Part shown: in pieces, positions 55,685-64,000 of the stretch
How positions within the stretch are numbered: the first letter of the stretch is position 1
How the letters are laid out: every line of letters starts with the position of its first letter
From: Petrosia ficiformis
Lineage: Eukaryota > Porifera > Demospongiae > Haplosclerida > Petrosiidae
NCBI GenBank assembly: GCA_947044365.1
Contig: OX345636.1
Coordinates: 56,089,746-56,153,745, forward strand
Direction of reading: 5' to 3'
Length of the DNA: 64,000 nucleotides
Notes under the pieces: model-generated
What the model saw: the letters and a program-made list of their open reading frames with translations, nothing else
Told to the model about the DNA's origin: nothing
The model's database searches: none
Program-made: the position numbers and the translations under genes

Positions 55685-58600
55685 GTAAGTGAATTGATAT
55701 TAGTCTTGCATAGTCAGCCCCTTCCACAGCTATTTTATGTCTCATTCTGAGAGCCACCATAAGTAGTGGTGGAGTTCAAGGAGATGTTAATGGCCAAAAA
55801 GAATTAGTATAACTCTTAAATTTTGCAAGATTCCTTTTCGTAACTTACAGTTATCAAACAAATTATAATAGTAGCACAATAATTTATAGAGATTTATACA
55901 GGGTTTGCCTAATTATAAATTGAAATTCCGCCAATATCTTTAAAATTGTTTTTACAATTCAATCACAATTTTTTGTAATTAATGTTACAATATATATTAA
56001 CACACTATACCTGAACAAGCTATGGTGAGTATATAAAGGACACTACAAAATATTATATCTAGCATTTATCATCCTTTTATATTAAGTATGGAGTATATTA
56101 CTACTAAGACAGGAGGAAGAGCTTTAATCTATCAGGGACACAGATATGTAATAAGTAGAAGAGGTCAAGATGGAAGAATATTTTGGAGGTGTGCAGTAAG
56201 CAGGTCTTGTAGTGGATCAGTAACAACCATTTTGAATGTAATCCTGTCACAACAATACATTCATAACCATCGTCCAGATGTTGCTGAAATAGCATACTAG
56301 TACTTACATGTAGTATCTACATTAATATGTTTATGTAACTATTGATGTCATGTGATATACTATAGTACTATATAGTACTCTCACTTTCTGGTGAAGTGCT
56401 TAAAAGCCATTGGGCACTAGACATATACTACTATTATTCATGAATTCATACCTCGTGTTCACAGATCTATAAGCTTCATTGACCACAATGGAAATAAACT
56501 AGCTGACAAATAATGTAATGACAATTTTTCATTATGTAAAATGAAATGATAACAATATTGTTCGTGCATCAATCATGCATGTCAATGAACTCCGGACTGT
56601 AGCGCACCTTCTGTGCAATGTGCTGCAACACGGGAACTGATAATTATCCTTCAAAGGCTATTATCTGTAGAGTTATCTGCATCTGCCAATTATTAGGTAA
56701 ATTTTGAAGCATGATGGCTAATATATAACAGTCCTCTCCCTCAAGACATGAAGTCTAAAAGGCGAATGTTGCTACATTTTATATTAATGACTGTTTTTAT
56801 GACCCGTAGGGCCATCCTTTTCCACGGGGTTTCTCGCGTGAGTATGCGTTGTATACGTAGTTAAGGATGTTGCGTATTTCCGGGAGGGCTCGGTCAATTA
56901 ATTAATGAGCGTGACGCGTAATAGAACTCGAGCTATACAGAGAAAGTTACTTGTAGCGTACGCAGAACTGGAACTAATAGCAAGCTATTCTACCTAAAAT
57001 ATATTTCTAAACTTCTACAAGGTTCTATAAAAGGTAAGGAGAGTAGATAATCAAAATAATAACTATAATAGGCTGTTGTGTTTCAAGCATGATAAAGTCA
57101 GCCATGATTACCAAATGATGGACACCACAAAGCAGTCATAGGGATACTTTTTTCTCTATATATCTTGTTAAATTATAGATTGCATGAAATTTATTACACA
57201 ACGAGGCTTGGTGTGTCTATTACAGACACTTAGTTGTACTTTACAAAAAAATGTTGTTTTTTTTGGATTAGGAAAAAACAATAAGTATATTTGTAGTAAT
57301 TGGAAATGATAGTGATTGTCCTTATTTGCACCAAATGCAAAAGGAAATGTCAAAAATTTTAGGAATGAATGCACAAAATTCTTGCATATGTCAGTACTTT
57401 ACGTAAAATTGCAAATTAAATTAATTCATGAAGTTTCTTGTAATGTTTCCTGTACAGAAACTAAATATTTTCTAGTGTTTATTTTCAATTAATGCTGAAG
57501 TAGGCAATGACTGTAACTGTGACGACTTCAAAAATGAATGACTAGAATGAACTATAATAAGAACAAAAACAGGAGGTTCACTATCCCTTCAAATGAGTTG
57601 AACATGATATGACTACACAACTAGACAAATAAGCATAGTGTGGTATTTATGTAGTCAAATTCTCATTACACTGGTTATGTGTGCAGTATTAAACTATATG
57701 TGTTGTCAATCCTACAACACTCAAACTACTGTTCAATTATATAATGGTACAAGCAATCAATTATTTATTTTCAACTAATAGCACTTTATAATACATTCAA
57801 TTTTTATAGTTGATTTTTATGTTTTTTTAGATCAACCCAATGACAGTGACCAATCTAAGACTGCTCCAGTCTCTATGCCTTTCAAAGAAATAGGTTAGTC
57901 ATTTATACTGGTTTGCAATTACATATTGAATGATTATATCATACATCATTGATATTCCTAGTAATAGAATAATTTTCTTGTTTTGGGGTATTGGATGATT
58001 AGAGGAGGTTTAGAGAAGGGAGATATGAGTGCAAAATTATCAGAAAAATGTTTAAATGGAAGTGGAGAGCATTGTCATGTATTTTTTCTCGTGGATTGAA
58101 TTTAGTGGCTTAAGTCTATAATTAATGTTCCTAATAATTAGTAGATTAGAGTGACGATTTATTTCCAATAACAAATTCAATTCTCATGTTTCCCTATGGA
58201 TGGGTAATTGCTGAAAATAATGTTATAATTATAATGTGAGCTAGTAATGGAAAGCAATTACTAGTTCAGTAGAATTTATGACATTTTATAATACAATTTG
58301 AACAATATCAGAGAGTATGGTAGTACTCTCTATATAGGGATGACCCGGAAAAAAATGGCAAGTGGAAAGCTGAAATCTCTGGTAATATATACAAATAAGT
58401 TAAAATATACAATATATTGAGTATTTTTATAACCAACAATACCTTTTAGATGGCCAGAAATCTTCGTTAAAGTATAAAATCGGCGAGTAGCAAAACTGGC
58501 AAAATCTTCATAATTATTATTCACTATTATTATTATTCACTATTATTCCTCTTTTTCATAAAAATAGATTTCTACGTTTCTGAAGCTATTAAAGTAGTTG

Positions 58601-61600
58601 TAGCACAAATACAAATTTATTTAATGTTAAATTCAGGGGAACAAACTTCATACTGTTCTGTTTCTTGACCTAGACAATGAATACTTTCAGCCACTACAGC
58701 AACCTACTTATGATAGGACGCCGTTTGTAATAAATCACACCCTTTAAACACCGATTCATTTTAGGAGAATTATTATGGAGATTCTGTTCTACAAAACAGA
58801 TGAGTTGTTATACATATCATCGCTTCCACAAATAGCAAAATTTGTAAACCCAGATGATACTCCATGTACAAATCATTAGTATAACTCAATGTGTCAGTTG
58901 ATCACTCTCAGATAAGAAATTTCATCACAATTATGCCACTAATTCATTGAGTATGAAAATAATAAAAAACACTTTTAAAAAATGAAAGAGTACGTAGGGA
59001 TATATATTATTATACTGAGTCATTTGAAAATAGAATCGAAACAAGAATAATTTAGATACATGTTCAAGATTGAAAGAGGATGTAGGAATTGTAATAACAA
59101 ATAATTATAATATTGCAGTAAATCTTGAGTACTATCTCCTTGTTCCTGCAGAAAATATGAGTACTGTAAATGAAACAGAATATTCGTCACATATTTGATC
59201 AAAAATTTACCTGAATTCTTTAATAATAGAATCGAAACAAGAATACTAAAAAACATTTTAAAAAATGAACCAGTATGTAGGGATTGATATCAAAACTGAA
59301 AAAGCACAGGAACAAGATGGCTTTGGCAACAAAATGAAATACCACTTCCACATAACAACCCTACATAAGTATATATAGCTAGAGTAAAGGCAAATCACAA
59401 AGAAGCATTATTTATGTACGGTTGTTATGTGGAAGTGGTATTTCATTTTGTTGCCAAAGCCATCTTCTTCCTGAGCTTTTTTGGTTTTGATATCAATCCC
59501 TACATACTTTTCCATTTTTTAAAATGTTTTTTATTATTCTTATAATTAGTAGCAAGTTAATATATCTTTCATTTAGATCGGCAACATCTTGTTAAGGCTA
59601 TGAAAGATGGGTTTGTCCAGTCACATATAACCAAGGCTGTCATACAAGGATCAGCACGTTCTGGTAAAACATCCCTCAAATCCCTCATTTTATCACTTCC
59701 ATATAAGGAACTCAGCACTCCCTGTATTCAAGCCCCAGATATTGCTGTTGGCACTTTGTCCGTAGACCGATTTGGCAAATCAGGAAAATGCTGGACTTTT
59801 GTGAATAATGAAGACATGGAAGAAAAATTTTTAGCAGAATTACGTATGATTGCCTTGAAAGAGGAACCATCTTCAACCATTTCTCCAAAAATTCCCTTGT
59901 CTGTAGTATCTCCACGTGTAAATGAAGACGATCAAGAAATGTCACAAAATGATAGTAGTGAATTACCAGGGACACCTGGTCAGATCGAGGATTTGAAAAA
60001 AGCTGTTGCTCTTTTACAAGAGCTATATCACAGGTGTAGCAAAGGTATCAAAGCTCAAGAGTTGAGTCTTCATGAGCGCTGGCTGTATTTTACAGATTGT
60101 GGAGGGCAAATTCAATTTCAGAAATTACTTCCAGCTTTTCTACCATGTGCATCAGCCCTCATGTTAGTGATTAATCTAGCAGAAGATCTCTCTGGCCCAG
60201 CTTCAACAGAAATGTGTTTGGAGACTGGACAAATCAAAGTTAGTGAGCATTCGCCTAAAGTGGAGGAAATGCTGAAGCAGCTCCTGGTAATGGTCAATTC
60301 CAGTTCACAGCAACAGAAAGCAATCATCGAAAATGATCGCATTCTCTCCAAATATATCACGGCTCCTGATAGTCTAAGCATTATGGCCATAGCTACACAT
60401 CGAGATGAGTATGATGGAAACACCGAAAGTATCGAAGACAAAGAAGAGAAGCTCACAAATATCTTGAAATCAGTGGAAGGAAAAATCTGTTACCAAAACA
60501 AAGCTCAATTCAAAATCTTGCATGAAGTTGATGGCAGAAAAGCAAAGCAAGGTAATTTCGATGATCCAGTTGTAGAAGAAATAGCACGTAAGCTTCGAGA
60601 GCAAGCATACATTGTCAAACTACCTCTAAAGTGGCACTGCCTTCAAACTCTCATCCAAAAAGCAGCTTTGAATCGCTGTGGTGTCCTCAATATGTCACTA
60701 TGCAAGGTTTTCGGTCATAAGCTTGGTATGAGTGATGAAGAAGTAGTCAGTGCTATCAAGTTTTTTCATATCCTCAATTCCATGCTGTACTATCCTGATT
60801 CTGGAGCTGATGATGTAGTATTCGCCAACCTTCACTGTCTCATTGATATTATCAATGAGTTGATGGTTACTATTTGTAACGCACGCAACGTAAACAAGTA
60901 CCCCAATTTAGATATTAAGCTGTTAGCTATGGAAGGTATTGCCTCGATCGATTTCATCAAAAAAATGAAAACCTGCACTAAAATATTGAAAGTTTTCCCT
61001 CACTTTGTGGAGAAATTGCTAGCCATTTTTCAGCATCTCCTTATTGCAGTAAAGGTCGAAAACTATGAAAACCAATTCTTCATTCCTGCACTGCTCCCAG
61101 TATGTGATACTACAGATATCAATCCCTTTCCCGAATCCACTATTCCACCAATGCTTTTTTACTTCAAAAAAGGTTTACCAATGGGGCTCTTCAGTTCCAT
61201 AATTGTGCATCTTCTTTCTCACAAATGGTCAATAATTCGTAATCGAAATGCATTAAACTATTCGAACTTGATGATTATTCAATCACTCAAGAAGACAGGA
61301 AAGTTTGCCATCATGGAAACTTCATATTACATCCAGTTACTTAGCGAATTTGCTGACAACATAGCAAAAGTGAGGCGTGCCATCCACGAATCAATAGAAG
61401 CTGCTTTAAAAGGGAATGTCAAACCTGAGCCAGGTTTTTTCTGTCCTTGTTCCTGTGAACCACGTAACCATATAGCTGTAGTTGCACAAGATCAACCTAC
61501 TCTGCTTCAGTGCTGTGAAACTAATGAGATAGTGGTAGATACTGAAGCACAGCATTGTTTGGCCTGGTATGGAGAAGTTCCTGATGCAGGTGAGCATAAT

Positions 61601-64000
61601 TATAATTGCATTCACATTTCAGCTGGTAGCATTGTTTGACTTTGTTTCCTTGTACAGCCACTACCCCTATTGATGACACAACTAGTAAATCAGGTTTGTG
61701 TGTGTATGAGTTTACAGTTAAGGATAATACTTATGTTCATTATACAGATCATTCACCACAGACAGCAATAGGAAGATTAGTGAATGACAAACTTTTATCA
61801 GGTAACAATTCAGTTTCGTTACTGCTCATATTATTTTTATTTTTACAATGCAAATTTGTATTTGCAAGGCATGTTCCAGATTCAATTAAAGATTCTATTT
61901 TCTAAGTGCATGCTTTATAATAATAATTCAACTTTACCAAGTTCACATATCCTTACAAACATGTTCATTACTGAAGAATGTTTCATTTAAATAACAATGA
62001 TACAACCTTAAATAAATTGAAATATAAATTTTGTTTTACTCATTGTACTTTTACAATAATCAGTAAAACAAGAAAAGCTTTATTCAGAAAGTCAATCTGT
62101 ACTAGAATCTGTTCACATTCAACTGAATGATTAAGATTTGATTTAGCTTACACACACTCTTTTTGAGTACAACCTACAATGCACAAAAGGAGATTTGCAG
62201 TGGTGGCTTGACAGTCACTTTAATCACATTATGATTAAAATTTTAGTCTATTGTAAATTATAACTTTTATAGGTGGCATAATCATGTTGGTTGTTGGCAT
62301 TGTTTGCAACTGTATGACAGCAGAACAGCGTTAAAATGATCCAATATTATTTTATTGCAAAATCTGTTGTTAAGTTTTACTGAGATAGAACAAATAGTAA
62401 TGATCATGATACAGCAAAAATCATAGCTTTTTGAACATATGGAAACGTCCATTCATTGGAGGTGTCCTTTACTAACAGGTCATTTAATACATAATTGCAC
62501 TGCATGAGAACAAATGAGACATCTTTAACTGGTTCCACCGTAGTTCATAAGTATAATAATAATTGTAATGACAGTCACAATTAATAGCAATTGACATCTT
62601 TTTATAATTAACTAGCTAATCTATTAGCTGAAAAAAATAGCATTCAAATACAGTGGAATCTACTTCAATTGCAATACTGAAAATAGTCAGCAAAAATCTC
62701 TTTGGAAAGTACAATATACTCAAACAGAATCATTTCACACAATATATATTTTCATGTAAACCTCCTTATTGGGCAAGCTTTCAAAAGTTGTAATAATTAA
62801 GGAGTCATTAAGAATTTTTTACATACATGTTTTCACATGTGTTGAAGAGAAGTAAAACTTGTTCTAAAGCCAAAATACTAAATTAACATAAATAACGATA
62901 TCATAATTATGATAATTTTGTTTTAGATTTACAAGAATCTCAAAAGTTATTAGAAGTACAAAAGAGGATATCATTAGCTAAATCACAAGAACTGGAAGAC
63001 TCAAAGAAACGAATTATTCTTTTGAAACAAACACTTACACACACATCTACCATTTCATCAGGTTTATATTAATACACATATTATATATATTGAATATGTG
63101 TTGAATATTATATGTTTTCATTAGATGAGGAGACAATAGAAGATTATCAGAAACCTCAAGAAACAGAACTATTTGAAGAGAAACCGTCAAAACCTGTAGA
63201 TGAGGATAAATCAGTGATTAGTGATAAAACACTAATAGCACTGGAAGGTTAGTTAAGTATTCATAATATTATACATTATGATTAATAATTATATTATTAC
63301 AACAGAGAATGAGTCACTACAGAAGATAGTTATTAGTAAGAATGAACAAGTAGAGGAACTACAAAGTATGTTAGAAATGAAGGAAGAAAAGTTAGAGTCA
63401 ATACAACAACGTAAATCATATTTTACTTTGTAATTAACATGATTTCATGATGTATTTTATTTTGTAGAAGTTATAACTCTACAAACAACAATTACTGATC
63501 AATCTTCTCAAGTAGAGGAACTACAGAGTACACTGGGGAATTACGAAGTTGAGTATCTGATACAGAGAGAACAGCTGAAGAAACTGGAAACTACAATACA
63601 AGAAATGGAGAAAACTAGAAAGACATCATCACTTGTAGTACAAAACTCCAGTGACATCATTCCTTTATCAGGTTATAATAATTACAGATGAATCTCTTAC
63701 TATTAATATCATATTATTTATTATACAGATGATCCTGGTCTTCATATAGCTAAACAGAAGGTGTTTCATATTAAAGGGAATACTCTGGATTGGGGAGATT
63801 GTGGGTTTAAGATGAATTTCCCAGAAGGTACCATCCCACCATCACAAGTGATTATCAAAGCTCTTGTTGGTGGTAAATTCCAGTTTCCTGATGGAATGGA
63901 GCTTGTCAGTGCTTTATATGTCATCTCATTTCCTGAAGAATTCCTCCAGCCTGTGAAATTATATATGCAACACTGTGTCTATCTGAAGAGTTCACGACAG
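55279..64000 (+). CDS. Ankyrin - ROCO-like GTPase - coiled coil - ZU5 protein (3' end beyond window)
   Basis: Exons: 55279-55684, 57831-57893, 59577-61589, 61658-61801, 62927-63061, 63125-63247, 63306-63410, 63468-63671, 63729->64000; every junction is phase 1 and the frame stays open. Start ATG 55279 is the first Met of the ankyrin exon. Domain order: ankyrin repeats (residues ~36-130), P-loop GTPase (~175-435), COR-like (~504-584), a CPCSC/H Cys-rich patch, coiled coil, ZU5. In DAPK1, MFHAS1 and UNC5 families such parts end in a death domain, so one may lie past 64000. The coiled coil-ZU5 exons match the kelch gene upstream, introns included. Role inferred: cytoplasmic GTP-dependent signalling scaffold, possibly innate-immune. 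Confidence 0.85.
56088..56300 (+). CDS. FLYWCH zinc-finger ORF inside an intron
   Basis: A 70-residue ORF: KTGGRALIYQGHRYVISRRG, DGRIFWRCAVSRSCSGSVTT, then QQYIHNHRPD near the end. The F/Y..T..G...L...G+.Y......W.RC....C.......HNH order is that of the FLYWCH finger (C2H2-type Zn ligands WRC...C...H-N-H). It ends ten residues after the HNH, so it would be a single-finger protein. FLYWCH fingers occur in MULE-type transposons and host regulators; this is probably a transposon remnant or a stand-alone gene on the same strand as its host. Confidence 0.7.
   Translation: MEYITTKTGGRALIYQGHRYVISRRGQDGRIFWRCAVSRSCSGSVTTILNVILSQQYIHNHRPDVAEIAY
56792..57146 (-). mobile_element. Family A TIR element (copy 5), reverse orientation
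   Basis: Begins GTTTTTATGACCCGTAGGGC and ends CAAAGCAGTCATAGGGATAC. Contains the site (GGTAAGGAGAGTAGATAATC) that is occupied by a hAT-like element in the 17.3 kb copy. Confidence 0.7.
57894..59576 (+). other. Intron 2 of the ankyrin-ROCO gene, packed with foldback elements
   Basis: 58308-58400 is a left-end fragment (AGAGAGTATGGTAGTACTCTC). 58960-59100 carries two more arm fragments (AATAATAAAAAACACTTTTA, GATTGAAAGAGGATGTAGG). 59240-59542 is a complete foldback. The rest is AT-rich. Confidence 0.65.
59240..59542. mobile_element. Long foldback element next to the GTPase exon
   Basis: Arms of ~130 bp: GGCTTTGGCAACAAAATGAA, ATACCACTTCCACATAACAA on the left; GTTGTTATGTGGAAGTGGTA, TTTCATTTTGTTGCCAAAGC on the right. 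The spacer is ~50 bases. The outer ends are AAGAATACTAAAAAACATTT and ATGTTTTTTATTATTCTT. It stops 35 bases before the acceptor of the GTPase exon. Confidence 0.85.
59577..61589 (+). CDS. ROCO-like GTPase/COR exon of the ankyrin gene
   Basis: A 2,013-base exon. P-loop QGSARSGKTS (residues ~180-189), switch II-type DCGGQIQFQKLLPAF (~330-344) and THRDE (~430-434) in place of NKxD, the pattern of Roc domains of ROCO proteins. Then LPLKWHCLQTLIQKAAL and HILNSMLYYPDSGADDVVFA (~504-575) follow the COR domain layout (winged-helix part after Roc). The end of the exon has PGFFCPCSCEPRNHIAVVAQ and later Cys residues, a possible metal site. The long insert between P-loop and switch II (Ser/Pro/Glu-rich, ~100 residues) is unusual for Roc but common in sponge and coral relatives. 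Confidence 0.85.
61802..62926 (+). other. Intron 4 of the ankyrin-ROCO gene
   Basis: AT-rich, no array or gene. It occupies the place that the 4.1-kb intron with the (ATGT)n array plus one extra exon take in the kelch gene, i.e. the border between front module and shared module. Confidence 0.6.
62927..63671 (+). CDS. Coiled-coil exons of the ankyrin gene, near-copies of 35001-36275
   Basis: Four exons (135, 123, 105, 204 bases). The 123-base exon and its flanking introns differ from the kelch-gene copy by only a few bases; the 135-base exon differs by about a dozen. Here the last two exons differ in length from the kelch gene, which has an extra 171-base exon in between. Confidence 0.85.
63729..64000 (+). 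CDS. ZU5 exon of the ankyrin gene (cut by window end)
   Basis: DDPGLHIAKQKVFHIKGNTL, DWGDCGFKMNFPEGTIPPSQ and onward. It differs from the kelch-gene ZU5 exon by about six bases in 272 (for instance GATTGTGGG for GATTATGGG, giving Cys for Tyr). Open at the window end. Confidence 0.9.

Larger units (their letters stand above)
55685..57830 (+). other. Intron 1 of the ankyrin-ROCO gene
   Basis: Donor GTAAGT, acceptor GTTTTTTTAG. It contains a FLYWCH ORF (56088-56300) and a family A element (56792-57146); 57150-57830 is AT-rich with nothing recognised. Confidence 0.7.

Noticed and set aside
55256..55760. Minus-strand ORFs of 65 and 113 codons
   Set aside because: Shadows of the ankyrin exon, which has clear repeat motifs and splice sites on the plus strand.
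60118..60456. Minus ORF of 112 codons
   Set aside because: Shadow of the GTPase exon.

Overview
The window looks like nuclear DNA of an animal, most likely a demosponge of the Amphimedon/Haliclona kind. It is AT-rich and its genes are split by short GT...AG introns. It encodes animal-type multidomain proteins (kelch, ankyrin, ROCO-like GTPase, ZU5, death-fold) of the sort expanded in sponges, and it carries broken copies of NADP-isocitrate dehydrogenase and SCAR/WAVE-like genes. The species call is inference; no rRNA, tRNA or mitochondrial marker is present.

Layout. 1-2.6 kb: the 3' end of an unrecognised conserved gene, then a proline-rich stretch and an acidic tail resembling the C-terminus of SCAR/WAVE. 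4.4 kb (minus): a single-exon gene for a 71-residue secreted cysteine-rich peptide, with a decayed second copy at 51.3 kb inside a ~1.1 kb duplication. 8.6-9.75 kb: a dead death-domain-like fragment, a Merlin-type (ISXO2-like) transposase fragment and a small ORF that also has a copy near 52 kb. 11-19.5 kb (minus): scattered isocitrate dehydrogenase exons, with missing exons, a frameshift and a tandemly triplicated exon edge. 21-21.75 kb (minus): a broken lysine-rich-tail gene. 27.4 kb: a second acidic-tail fragment.

28.0-39.4 kb (+) holds the best gene: 23 exons whose phases all join, giving a protein of 1,300 residues with the order kelch repeats, coiled coil, ZU5, Asp/Ser-rich linkers, a beta-rich (UPA-like) region and a C-terminal death-fold-like helical domain. 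Its fifth intron carries a ~3.7 kb (ATGT)n-type array. 41.7-47.4 kb has SCAR/WAVE homology-domain and linker exons, one duplicated. 47.9-49.1 kb is a decayed DIRS-like RNase H/tyrosine recombinase. 52.8-54.2 kb has two Crypton-like recombinase remnants. 55.3-64.0 kb (+, runs off the end) is a second receptor-like gene: ankyrin repeats, ROCO-like GTPase with COR-like segment, then the same coiled coil and ZU5 module as the kelch gene.

The two large genes form a locus in which different front modules (kelch versus ankyrin-ROCO) are joined to nearly identical coiled coil-ZU5 exons, introns included. By analogy with UNC5, PIDD and DAPK families they are probably intracellular signalling or innate-immune-like scaffolds. 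Much of the rest is mobile or repetitive: hAT-, piggyBac- and mariner-like non-autonomous elements, long foldback elements, minisatellites and many TACATGTA-rich tracts.
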